Assembly (NCBI GenBank): GCA_934444895.1
Contig: CAKSDA010000011.1
Span: 1 to 23,687, forward strand
DNA length: 23,687 nucleotides
Direction: 5' to 3'
DNA from: an uncultured Eubacteriales bacterium
GTDB taxonomy: Bacteria > Bacillota > Clostridia > Oscillospirales > Acutalibacteraceae
In this document: positions 7,389-15,407 of the stretch, one piece after another
Numbering within the stretch: position 1 is the stretch's first letter
Layout: each line of letters starts with the position of its first letter
The notes under the pieces: generated by a model
Databases searched by the model: none
Seen by the model: only the letters and a program-made list of their open reading frames with translations
Told to the model about the DNA's origin: nothing
Program-made: the position numbers and the translations under genes

Positions 7389-7438
7389 ATAAAACAATTA
7401 ATTTTAATTATTAAAAAATCAATTCACATTTAATTCAA

Positions 7439-7467
7439 TTTACTTTTTTAAGAAATAATAGTATAAT
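7439..7467 (+). promoter_or_regulatory. Candidate promoter of uvrA
   Basis: TTTACT (7439-7444), 17-base spacer, consensus TATAAT (7462-7467), 33 bases before the uvrA start. No terminator hairpin is visible between uvrB and uvrA, so read-through is also likely. Confidence 0.5.
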
Positions 7468-7500
7468 AAAAACAATTATTTTTTAGTTGAGGTGTGACTT

Positions 7501-10338
7501 TTGCCGGAAAATTATATAAAAATCAAAGGTGCAAGACAGCATAATTTAAAAAATATTAATATCGATATTCCAAGAGACAAGATGGTTGTTTTCACCGGAC
7601 TTTCGGGCTCTGGTAAATCTTCGCTTGCGTTTGATACAATTTATGCAGAAGGACAAAGAAGATATGTCGAGTCATTGTCGTCATACGCCAGAATGTTTTT
7701 AGGGCAGTCTAATAAGCCGGATGTCGACAGTATTGACGGCCTCTCTCCTGCAATTTCAATAGACCAGAAGACAACATCAAAAAATCCCCGCTCAACCGTC
7801 GGAACCGTTACGGAAATTTATGACTACCTGCGCTTGCTTTTCGCAAGGGTGGGTGTTCCGCATTGCACGGTTTGCGGCAGAGAAATAAAGCAGCAAACGG
7901 TGGATCAAATTGTTGATAGAATTCTGGAACTTGAAAACGGTACAAAAATTCAGGTTTTGGCACCCATTGCCCGTGGTAAAAAAGGTGAGTTTGTAAAAGA
8001 ACTTTCAAGCGCAAAAAAATCGGGATTTGTAAGAGTCAGGGTCGACGGAAATATATTTGACCTTTCGGAAGAAATAAAACTTGACAAAAACATTAAGCAT
8101 AATATAGAAATAATCGTTGATCGCTTAATAATAAAAGATGATATTAAAACCCGCCTTACAGATAGTATTGAAACCGCTCTTAAAATAGGTAAAGGCCTTG
8201 TAGTGGCAGATGTTATGGGAAAAGAAGAAATGCTTTTTTCTCAAAATTATGCCTGTCCGGAACACAATGTAAGCCTTCCGGAAATATCTCCCAGAATGTT
8301 TTCTTTCAATAATCCTTTCGGAGCATGCCCTACATGTACCGGCCTCGGTGTATTCATGAAGGTTGACCCGGCTCTTGTAATACCGGATGAAAATAAATCC
8401 CTGATTGACGGCGCGGTAAAAGCAAGCGGCTGGGGGGTTCACCCTTTTAAGGGAAACAGCGGAGAAACCATTGCGGTTATGTATTATAAAGGCCTTGCCG
8501 AACACTTTAAATTTGATATAAACACTCCCTATAAAGATATACCAAAAGACGCAAAAAAAGCTCTTCTTTACGGTATGGGAAAAACCAAAATCAAATTTAA
8601 AAGAAACAGCGAATGGATCGGCGGAGAGTATTACGGTACCTTTGAGGGTATTATAAATAATCTTGAAAGAAGATACAGGGAAACAACAAGCGAATTTTCA
8701 CGCTCCGAGATTGAAACGGTTATGTCAGAGTGTAATTGCCCTGATTGCAAAGGGAAACGCCTAAGACCTGAAGCTTTGGCAGTTACCGTAATGAATAAAA
8801 GCATTGATGATATATGCAAAATGTCGATTGATGAGTCGTTGGAATTTTTTGACAGAATTACTTTCTCGGAACATGATAAAATAATTGCGGCTCCGATATG
8901 CAAAGAAATATGCGAACGGCTTAACTTTTTAAAAAGTGTGGGTCTTTCGTATCTAACCCTGTCGCGTTCGGCCGGAACCCTTTCCGGCGGCGAAAGTCAG
9001 CGCATAAGACTTGCAACGCAGATAGGTTCCTCCCTTGTAGGAGTACTCTATATTTTGGACGAGCCCAGCATCGGTCTGCATCAGAGAGATAACGAAAAGC
9101 TTCTCAATACTCTTTTGAAACTCAGAGATTTGGGCAATACGCTGATTGTTGTAGAGCACGATGAGGAAACAATGATTAAATCGGACTATATTGTCGATAT
9201 AGGTCCGGGTGCCGGCGTGCATGGGGGAAATGTTGTCTTTGCCGGTACACCTGATGAAATATTAAAATGCGAAAAATCCATTACCGGCAATTATCTGTCG
9301 GGGCGGTTAAAAATTCCCGTTCCAAAAACAAGAAGAAAACCGGAAAAGGGCTATTTAGAGGTTATTGGAGCTAAAGAAAACAATCTTAAAAATATTAATG
9401 TTAAAATTCCTCTTGGATGCTTTGTGGCAATAACCGGTGTGTCCGGTTCCGGAAAGTCTTCCCTTGTAAACAGTATTATTTATAAAAAGCTTGCGCATGA
9501 ACTTATGGGCTCAAAATGCTTTGCTGGTGAACATAAGGAAATCAGAGGACTTGAATACCTTGATAAGGTTATTGATATAAATCAATCGCCTATAGGACGG
9601 ACGCCGCGGTCAAATGCCGCGACCTATACCGGAGTTTTCAGTGATATAAGGGAGCTTTTTGCAAACACAAAGGACGCTAAAACAAAGGGATATAACGCCG
9701 GAAGGTTTTCTTTTAATGTTAAAGGCGGTAGGTGCGAATCCTGCCAGGGAGACGGTATAATTAAAATTGAAATGCACTTTTTGCCGGATGTATATGTTCC
9801 CTGTGATGTTTGCAAAGGCGCCAGATACAACAGAGAGACTCTTGAGGTAAAATATAAAGGAAAAAGTATTCACGATGTACTTGAAATGACCGTTGAGGAA
9901 GCGGTGGAGTTTTTCTCAAACATTCCTAAAATTAAAAACAGACTCCAAACCATTATTGATGTAGGTTTGGGGTATATAAAGCTCGGACAACCTGCCACAA
10001 CCCTTTCCGGAGGGGAAGCTCAGCGGGTAAAACTTGCAACCGAACTTTCTAAAAGAGCTACGGGAAAGACAATATATATTCTTGATGAACCGACAACGGG
10101 ACTTCATACGGCCGATGTAAAGCAACTTTTAACGGTGCTTGAGCGCCTTGTGGAAAACGGAAACACGGTGCTTGTTATTGAGCATAATCTCGATGTAATA
10201 AAAACTGCGGATTATATTGTCGATTTAGGTCCTGAGGGCGGAGACAAGGGCGGCAATATTGTTTGTTCCGGAACGCCTGAAGAAGTAGCCGAGTGCAGTG
10301 AGTCATATACGGGGCAATTTCTTAAAAAAATACTGTAA
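7501..10338 (+). CDS. uvrA: Excinuclease ABC subunit A
   Basis: UvrA is the dimeric ABC ATPase that finds DNA lesions and loads UvrB. The 945-residue product has two ATPase modules: P-loop GLSGSGKSS at 33-41 with LSGGESQRIRLATQIG, and a second P-loop GVSGSGKSS with LSGGEAQRVKLATELS and ILDEPTTGLH. Zinc modules are visible, including the C-terminal CESC...CDVC pair. In the module at 252-279 the first pair reads Cys-Pro-Glu-His (C252, H255) instead of CxxC, followed by C276 and C279. The TTG start is supported by an in-frame TGA at 7495-7497 and by GAGGTG at 7489-7494, 6 bases upstream. It pairs with uvrB immediately upstream. Confidence 0.98.
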   Translation: MPENYIKIKGARQHNLKNINIDIPRDKMVVFTGLSGSGKSSLAFDTIYAEGQRRYVESLSSYARMFLGQSNKPDVDSIDGLSPAISIDQKTTSKNPRSTVGTVTEIYDYLRLLFARVGVPHCTVCGREIKQQTVDQIVDRILELENGTKIQVLAPIARGKKGEFVKELSSAKKSGFVRVRVDGNIFDLSEEIKLDKNIKHNIEIIVDRLIIKDDIKTRLTDSIETALKIGKGLVVADVMGKEEMLFSQNYACPEHNVSLPEISPRMFSFNNPFGACPTCTGLGVFMKVDPALVIPDENKSLIDGAVKASGWGVHPFKGNSGETIAVMYYKGLAEHFKFDINTPYKDIPKDAKKALLYGMGKTKIKFKRNSEWIGGEYYGTFEGIINNLERRYRETTSEFSRSEIETVMSECNCPDCKGKRLRPEALAVTVMNKSIDDICKMSIDESLEFFDRITFSEHDKIIAAPICKEICERLNFLKSVGLSYLTLSRSAGTLSGGESQRIRLATQIGSSLVGVLYILDEPSIGLHQRDNEKLLNTLLKLRDLGNTLIVVEHDEETMIKSDYIVDIGPGAGVHGGNVVFAGTPDEILKCEKSITGNYLSGRLKIPVPKTRRKPEKGYLEVIGAKENNLKNINVKIPLGCFVAITGVSGSGKSSLVNSIIYKKLAHELMGSKCFAGEHKEIRGLEYLDKVIDINQSPIGRTPRSNAATYTGVFSDIRELFANTKDAKTKGYNAGRFSFNVKGGRCESCQGDGIIKIEMHFLPDVYVPCDVCKGARYNRETLEVKYKGKSIHDVLEMTVEEAVEFFSNIPKIKNRLQTIIDVGLGYIKLGQPATTLSGGEAQRVKLATELSKRATGKTIYILDEPTTGLHTADVKQLLTVLERLVENGNTVLVIEHNLDVIKTADYIVDLGPEGGDKGGNIVCSGTPEEVAECSESYTGQFLKKIL

Positions 10339-10454
10339 TTAGTATTTTGGCGCTTTAAAACAGTGTTTTAAATTCGCATTGTTTACACATTATTAAACTT
10401 TTTTAGCAGATAATGTCTTAAAATAAATAAAAAACACATTTGGAGTGCAAAAAA

Positions 10455-11411
10455 TTGTTTGGGTATATAAAGGCATACAAGCCTGAAATGCGAGTAAAAG
10501 AATATGAAATGTACAAGGCTGTATATTGTACCATTTGCAAAGAGACAGGCAAAAAATACGGCTTTATTTCCCGCTTCGCCCTTAGCTATGATTTTACATT
10601 CCTTATGCTTCTTTATATGTCGCTTGAGTCTGATTCGGTAAGCGTTAACAAGGACAGATGTGTATATAATCCTCTTAAGCGCTGCTATTATTTAAATAAA
10701 TGTTCCGGCCTGCCTGAGTATCCGCTTGCGGTATCTCAGATATTGCTTTACTATAAGACTATTGACAATATAGATGATGAAGGATTCTTTAAATCGCTGT
10801 TTTACAGATTTTTAAAATTGTTTATGCGGCGTGGCTATAAAAAGGCCGGTTCACAGTTTCCGATTGCGGACGAAATAATTAAAGATTATTATAAAAAGCA
10901 AAAGATTTTGGAACAAAACTCAGAAAAAGATATAGATAAGGCCGCCGATCCTACGGCTGAAATGCTTTCAAAGATTTTTGAAGGCTGTGTTTTAAAAGAT
11001 GATGTTACGAATTCAAGAGTTCTTAACCGACTTGGATATTGCATGGGAAAATGGGTTTATTATATGGATGCCGCATGTGATCTTCCTGATGATATAAAAC
11101 ATAATAAATACAATCCTCTGAAGTATGATTTTTTGGCAGAACAGAATAATAAGTCAGAACCAAATGATAAATCAGAGCCAAATAATGAATCAGAACAGAA
11201 TAATAAGTCAGGGCAATGCAATAATGCAGAAAAAGACATAAATAAATACATTTACAATAAATTGCAGGGCAATCTCAACATCTGCATAAGCGAATCTGTA
11301 AAGGCTTTTGAAATGCTTGAAATCAAAAAATTTAAAAATATATTGGGAAACATTGTATATATTGGCTTGGAAGAAAGCGGAAAAACTATTTTGAAGGAGA
11401 AAAACAACTGA
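10455..11411 (+). CDS. DUF5685 family protein
   Basis: I recognise this as the clostridial DUF5685 family, function unknown. The 318-residue product opens with FGYIKAYKPEMRVKEYE, then YCTIC (C25, C28), a Ser-Tyr-Asp-Phe-Thr-Phe block near 44-49, and further cysteines at 69, 77 and 83, which could bind a metal. Residues 229-252 are four hexapeptide repeats of the form E-(Q/P)-N-(N/D)-(K/E)-S, an insertion-like, low-complexity linker. TTG at 10455 is preferred because GGAG at 10442-10445 is 9 bases upstream; the in-frame TTG at 10440 overlaps that ribosome binding site. The stop overlaps the next gene's ATG by one base (TGATG), so it is coupled to the DnaJ-like gene, as in related genomes. No catalytic motif is evident to me. 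Confidence 0.8.
   Translation: MFGYIKAYKPEMRVKEYEMYKAVYCTICKETGKKYGFISRFALSYDFTFLMLLYMSLESDSVSVNKDRCVYNPLKRCYYLNKCSGLPEYPLAVSQILLYYKTIDNIDDEGFFKSLFYRFLKLFMRRGYKKAGSQFPIADEIIKDYYKKQKILEQNSEKDIDKAADPTAEMLSKIFEGCVLKDDVTNSRVLNRLGYCMGKWVYYMDAACDLPDDIKHNKYNPLKYDFLAEQNNKSEPNDKSEPNNESEQNNKSGQCNNAEKDINKYIYNKLQGNLNICISESVKAFEMLEIKKFKNILGNIVYIGLEESGKTILKEKNN
11139..11210 (+). repeat. Four 18-base codon-aligned tandem repeats
   Basis: Units at 11139-11156, 11157-11174, 11175-11192 and 11193-11210; the first and fourth are identical (GAACAGAATAATAAGTCA). Each unit is six codons in the DUF5685 frame, so copy changes preserve the frame. A degenerate partial unit may follow. Confidence 0.85.
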
Positions 11412-12019
11412 TGAAAGATCCTTATGTTATTCTTGGTATTGACAAAAATGCAACTGATGATCAGGTGAAAAACGCATATCGTGAGCTTGCAAAAAAATAT
11501 CATCCTGATAATTATGCTGACAATCCGCTTTCGGATCTTGCCGAAGAAAAAATGCAGGAAATTAATGAAGCTTACGATACAATTATGAATTCCCGCAAAA
11601 GGCGCAACAGTTCTTACAGCGGAAATAACAGCAATTATTACAGTCAGAATTCAAAATTTTCTGATATTCGTTCACTTATAGCTTCAAACAGAATTGAAGA
11701 GGCACAGGAACTGCTTGACGGAGTTCCGCCGGAAAAACGCGATGCAGAGTGGTATTTTTTAAACGGAACGGTTTTATATAAACGCGGTTGGTTTGATAAT
11801 GCATTTACCAGCTTTTCAACCGCTTGCAATATGGATCCGTCAAACCCGGAATACCGCGAAGCGTTTTCGCGCATGCATCGCGGCAGAAATGGGTTTACGC
11901 AAAATCCGTATCGTTCTTCGCCTAATATGGGCGGAAATGCCTGCGATTTTTGTACTTCGCTTATATGTGCTGATTGTTGCTGCGAGGCAATGGGCGGCGA
12001 TTTAATACCGTGTTGTTAA
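11411..12019 (+). CDS. DnaJ-like protein with cysteine-rich C-terminus
   Basis: A 202-residue J-domain protein. Residues 3-66 form the J domain with the HPD tripeptide at 31-33 needed to stimulate Hsp70 (DnaK). A Ser/Asn-rich linker follows, then a TPR-like helical region at about 115-155 (WYFLNGTVLYKRGWFDNAF, then a DPSNPEYREAF-type turn). The final 25 residues carry eight cysteines (178, 181, 186, 189-191, 201, 202), a likely metal or membrane/redox site. It lacks the G/F and zinc-finger domains of true DnaJ, so it is a specialised co-chaperone. ATG at 11411 overlaps the DUF5685 stop and has AAGGAG at 11394-11399. The conserved pairing with DUF5685 suggests a joint task; client and pathway are unknown. 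Confidence 0.88.
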   Translation: MKDPYVILGIDKNATDDQVKNAYRELAKKYHPDNYADNPLSDLAEEKMQEINEAYDTIMNSRKRRNSSYSGNNSNYYSQNSKFSDIRSLIASNRIEEAQELLDGVPPEKRDAEWYFLNGTVLYKRGWFDNAFTSFSTACNMDPSNPEYREAFSRMHRGRNGFTQNPYRSSPNMGGNACDFCTSLICADCCCEAMGGDLIPCC

Positions 12020-12023
12020 CGCT

Positions 12024-12551
12024 ATGAAGAATAAAACAATTTCTTTTTGCGCCATTATGGCGGCTTTATCTGTTTCACTGCTCTTACTTGCGTATTTCCC
12101 GTATGTTACATATGCCGCTCCTTGCATAGCTTCACTGCCGATTATGGTAACATATATTGAATTTAAAACAAAACCTGCGCTTGCCGCATATATTTCATCG
12201 TTGCTGCCGGCGTTTTTGTTTTGCGAGTCCGAAGCAAAAATTGTTTTTATTTTGTTTGCGGGATTTTATCCCATACTTAAAGGAATTATTGAAAAAATTA
12301 ACATACCGGCTTTGGAATATATTTTTAAATTCTTGTTTTTTAACATAGATATATTTGTGATTTACCTTGTAACGAAATATGTTTTCGATATACCGTTTGA
12401 TGAATTCGGAAGTTATGCAAAATATGGTGTATTGCTCTTTGTCTTTTTGGCAAACGCCGCGTTTTTGGCATTTGATTTTTGCATTGCTTCAATGTCTTCG
12501 TTTTATATAATGAAAATTCAGCCATCGGTAAGAAAGATTTTTAAAATATAA
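12024..12551 (+). CDS. Small multi-pass membrane protein, unknown function
   Basis: A 175-residue, strongly hydrophobic protein with about five predicted membrane segments (near residues 7-26, 34-50, 56-68 with 72-88, 100-120 and 135-158). The layout, with short helices, a conserved-looking YPILKGIIEK turn near 84-93 and a basic C-terminus, resembles ECF-transporter S components, but I cannot name a substrate and the resemblance is loose. It starts 4 bases after the DnaJ-like stop without a clear ribosome binding site, which points to translational coupling with the DUF5685-DnaJ pair. The nearest G-rich stretch (around 11991) is too far to serve. Real gene: high confidence; function: unknown. 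Confidence 0.75.
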   Translation: MKNKTISFCAIMAALSVSLLLLAYFPYVTYAAPCIASLPIMVTYIEFKTKPALAAYISSLLPAFLFCESEAKIVFILFAGFYPILKGIIEKINIPALEYIFKFLFFNIDIFVIYLVTKYVFDIPFDEFGSYAKYGVLLFVFLANAAFLAFDFCIASMSSFYIMKIQPSVRKIFKI

Positions 12552-12669
12552 CAATTAAAAAATATCGCAGTTAAAAATATAATTGATTTAAAATATTTAT
12601 AATTCATTTAAAATATAATGCAAAAGTCGGCAAAAAATACATTGCAAATAATACATTACAGAGGTTTTT

Positions 12670-13896
12670 ATGACAAAATCAGTTGTGGTAATCGGCGGCG
12701 GCGCATCAGGGCTGATGGCAGCCGTTGCAGCAGCAGACAATAAAAATAAAGTTACGGTTATAGAAAAAATGCCGCGCCCTGCGCGCAAACTTATGATAAC
12801 CGGCAAGGGAAGATGCAATGTTACAAATAACACGGGCATAACCGGGTTAATAGAAAACACCTGCACCAACGCAAAGTTTTTATATTCGGCATATAATTCA
12901 TTTTCGGCAGAGGATGTAATGAATTTTTTTGAAAATAACAAATTACCTCTTAAAACCGAAAGGGGTAACCGCGTGTTTCCCATTTCAGACAAAGCTGTGG
13001 ATGTTGTTGATTGCCTTGTAAGAACCGCTAAATCAAAAGGTGTTAAATTTATTACCGATACCGAAGTTTCAAAAATCTTAACCGAAAATGGCTCGGCTGT
13101 TGGAGTAAGACTGAAAAGCGGGGCGGATCTTTTCTTTGATAAGGTTGTTCTTGCAACCGGCGGTATGTCGTATCCTGCAACCGGCTCAACCGGCGACGGT
13201 TATAAAATGGCTGAGGAACTGGGGCATAATATTGTAAAACCCCGTCCGGGTCTTGTCCCTTTTAATATACATGAGGGGTTTTGTTCTGATCTTAAAGGTC
13301 TTAGTCTTAAAAATGTTTGCCTTACCGTTACAGAAAACGGTAAAACTGTTTTTGAAAAGACGGGCGAAATGCTTTTTACTCATTTCGGAATTTCAGGTCC
13401 GCTTGTAATTTCCGCATCGTCGGCTTTTGTTTTCAAAAACGAAAAATCCTATAAAGCGTACATTGATTTAAAACCGGCTTTGACGACGGAACAATTAGAC
13501 AAAAGAATTTTAAGGGATTTTTCGGAAAATATAAATAAAGAACTTGTTAACTCACTTGATAAACTGTTGCCCAAAAAACTTATTAAAACGGTTATTTTTC
13601 TTTCTAAAATAAATCCGCACACCAAGGTTAATAATCTGTCAAAAGCGGAAAGGGCGAACCTTGTAAATACAATAAAAAAACTTCCCTTAACCATTACCGG
13701 AATAAGAGATTTTGACGAAGCTATTATTACAAAAGGCGGTGTTTCTGTAAAAGAGATTAACCCGCATACAATGGAATCAAAAAAAATTAAGGGACTGTAT
13801 TTTTGCGGTGAGATAATTGATGTCGACGCTTATACCGGAGGTTATAATCTTCAAATCGCATTTTCTACCGGATATACCGCCGGAAATAATATATAA
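12670..13896 (+). CDS. NAD(P)/FAD-dependent oxidoreductase, BaiN/HI0933 family
   Basis: A 408-residue flavoprotein. The N-terminal dinucleotide-binding fold has GGGASG at residues 9-14 and the acidic strand end in VIEK, then the family block ARKLMITGKGRCNVTNN near 38-54. The C-terminal FAD contact reads YFCGEIIDVDAYTGGYN. Members are annotated as BaiN-like or aminoacetone-oxidase-type proteins. BaiN itself acts on bile-acid intermediates in one gut clostridium, but most members are housekeeping proteins of unknown substrate, so that role should not be transferred. ATG at 12670 follows AGAGG at 12660-12664 with short spacing. It commonly precedes cmk in clostridia, as it does here (174 bases). 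Confidence 0.9.
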   Translation: MTKSVVVIGGGASGLMAAVAAADNKNKVTVIEKMPRPARKLMITGKGRCNVTNNTGITGLIENTCTNAKFLYSAYNSFSAEDVMNFFENNKLPLKTERGNRVFPISDKAVDVVDCLVRTAKSKGVKFITDTEVSKILTENGSAVGVRLKSGADLFFDKVVLATGGMSYPATGSTGDGYKMAEELGHNIVKPRPGLVPFNIHEGFCSDLKGLSLKNVCLTVTENGKTVFEKTGEMLFTHFGISGPLVISASSAFVFKNEKSYKAYIDLKPALTTEQLDKRILRDFSENINKELVNSLDKLLPKKLIKTVIFLSKINPHTKVNNLSKAERANLVNTIKKLPLTITGIRDFDEAIITKGGVSVKEINPHTMESKKIKGLYFCGEIIDVDAYTGGYNLQIAFSTGYTAGNNI

Positions 13897-14070
13897 AACA
13901 ATATATAAAAATATGACCTTTTATAATACAGGCTTTAAAATAATAAATTTCAGAATATAAAGGTATTGGACCTTAAAAAATGTATAGGACTTTAAAAAAA
14001 TACAGTATACTAAATTATATTCCTGTAATTTTCAGTAATTAATAATTATTATATTTTTAAGGAGAATTTT

Positions 14071-14736
14071 ATGAAAGCTGTTGCTATTGACGGACCTGCC
14101 GGAGCAGGAAAAAGTACCCTGGCACGCTCACTTGCTTCGCATTTGGGCTATATTTATTTAGATACGGGCGCACTCTACAGGGCAATAGGATATAAACTTA
14201 TTACGAATAATATTTCCTGTGATGATGAAAAAGCCGTTTCGAATGTTCTTAAAAATACGAAGGTTAGTATTGATTTTTCCAACGGAGAGCAAATAGTTTT
14301 GCTTGACGGAGTTAATGTGAATTCAAAAATCCGTACTCCTGAAGTTTCTATGATGGCTTCAAAATGTTCAGCGCTTAAAACGGTCAGAGAGTTTTTGCTT
14401 GAAATGCAAAGGTCAATAGCAAAAAATAACGCAGTGGTAATGGACGGGCGAGATATAGGAACCGTAGTTCTGCCGGAAGCCGAAGTTAAAATATTTTTAA
14501 CCGCTTCACCTGAGGCAAGAGCCGAAAGAAGATATAAAGAGCTTATTGAAAAGGGCAAAGCCGTTTCGCTTGATGAAGTGCTGGAAGATATTAAAAAGCG
14601 TGATTTTAATGATACGACAAGAGAAATTGCACCTCTTAAGCCTGCAGAAAATTCCGTAATTGTCGATACTACCGATCTAAGTCTGGAAGAGTCACTGGAA
14701 GAACTTAAAAAACAGGTTCAAAAGATACTGGGATAA
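14071..14736 (+). CDS. cmk: (d)CMP kinase (cytidylate kinase)
   Basis: Cmk phosphorylates CMP and dCMP to the diphosphates with ATP, in pyrimidine nucleotide supply for RNA, DNA and phospholipid precursors. The 221-residue product has the P-loop GPAGAGKST at 8-16, the LDTGALYRAIG substrate block near 30-40, MDGRDIGTVVLPEA near 126-139 and the lid-type ASPEARAERRYKE segment. Length is normal for the bacterial enzyme. ATG at 14071 has AAGGAG at 14059-14064. It leads a same-strand run with plsC and ispH::S1. The neighbourhood of cmk with an S1-domain gene is also seen in other bacteria (cmk-rpsA in E. coli). Confidence 0.97.
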   Translation: MKAVAIDGPAGAGKSTLARSLASHLGYIYLDTGALYRAIGYKLITNNISCDDEKAVSNVLKNTKVSIDFSNGEQIVLLDGVNVNSKIRTPEVSMMASKCSALKTVREFLLEMQRSIAKNNAVVMDGRDIGTVVLPEAEVKIFLTASPEARAERRYKELIEKGKAVSLDEVLEDIKKRDFNDTTREIAPLKPAENSVIVDTTDLSLEESLEELKKQVQKILG

Positions 14737-14810
14737 TACGCACCTAAAACAGCTGAAAATTTTATCAAAATACAAAGCAGTTGGCTGAAAAATTCAAGGT
14801 AGGTAGATTT

Positions 14811-15407
14811 ATGTTTTACAATATTATGAGGATAATTGTATATCCTTTTATACTGATCTTTTTAAGACCTGTTGTTAAGGGTAAAGAAAATATTCCGAAA
14901 AACGGCGGATATATACTTTGCGCCAATCATGTTTCCATGGCCGATGTTTTTGCCCTTGCGGTGCCTTTTAAAAAGCATATAAGATATATGGCAAAGTGGG
15001 AGCTTTTTAAATTTCCTCCTTTAAGATGGATGTTTTTGGCACTGGGCAGCTTTGCGGTTAAAAGAGGAGAAGGGGATACAGGCTCTATTGATAAAGCCTG
15101 TGAGATACTTGAAAACGGAGGAGTTTTCGGAATTTTTCCTGAAGGAACCAGATCCAAAGGCGGGCCGATCGGCAAGGCAAAATCCGGCGCCGCGGTTGTA
15201 GCTGCTAAAACAAAAGCAACACTGGTCCCGGTTTCAATAAGATACAGCAGCGGAAAATACAGGCTGTTTTGTAAAACATACATAAATATCGGAAAACCGA
15301 TTTTGTACACTTCGCCTGTGGATTCGCTTTCAATGCGCGGTGAAATCAGGAAAATCACAAACAACCTTATGCAGAATATTACTTCTTTGTGGGAGGAGTC
15401 TGTTTGA
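14811..15407 (+). CDS. plsC: 1-acyl-sn-glycerol-3-phosphate acyltransferase (PlsC-like)
   Basis: PlsC-type enzymes transfer an acyl chain to lysophosphatidic acid to make phosphatidic acid at the inner membrane face. The 198-residue product starts with a hydrophobic, likely membrane-associated helix (residues 5-18). It has the catalytic NHxxxxD motif (H40, D45), an FPEGTRS block from residue 109 and a typical VPVSI strand. I prefer ATG at 14811, with AAGGTAGG at 14796-14803, over the in-frame TTG at 14781, which lacks a good ribosome binding site. The stop overlaps the ispH start by 3 bases (TTGA), so the two should be coupled. Exact acyl acceptor is inferred from family. Confidence 0.92.
   Translation: MFYNIMRIIVYPFILIFLRPVVKGKENIPKNGGYILCANHVSMADVFALAVPFKKHIRYMAKWELFKFPPLRWMFLALGSFAVKRGEGDTGSIDKACEILENGGVFGIFPEGTRSKGGPIGKAKSGAAVVAAKTKATLVPVSIRYSSGKYRLFCKTYINIGKPILYTSPVDSLSMRGEIRKITNNLMQNITSLWEESV

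Noticed and set aside
10354..10372. Inverted repeat TTTAAAACA / TGTTTTAAA after uvrA
   Set aside because: One-base centre, AT-only pairing and no T tract, so not a convincing terminator; could be chance in AT-rich DNA.
11139..11210. Regular repeats as a CRISPR array
   Set aside because: The 18-base units are contiguous without spacers and lie in frame inside a coding region; they are a coding minisatellite.
13897..14070. Promoter before cmk (TATACT at 14006-14011)
   Set aside because: The -10 is fair but no acceptable -35 exists at 16-18 bases and there is no extended -10, so it was not called.
14781..14810. Earlier TTG start for plsC
   Set aside because: No good ribosome binding site upstream, whereas the ATG at 14811 has AAGGTAGG at suitable spacing and gives the usual N-terminus.
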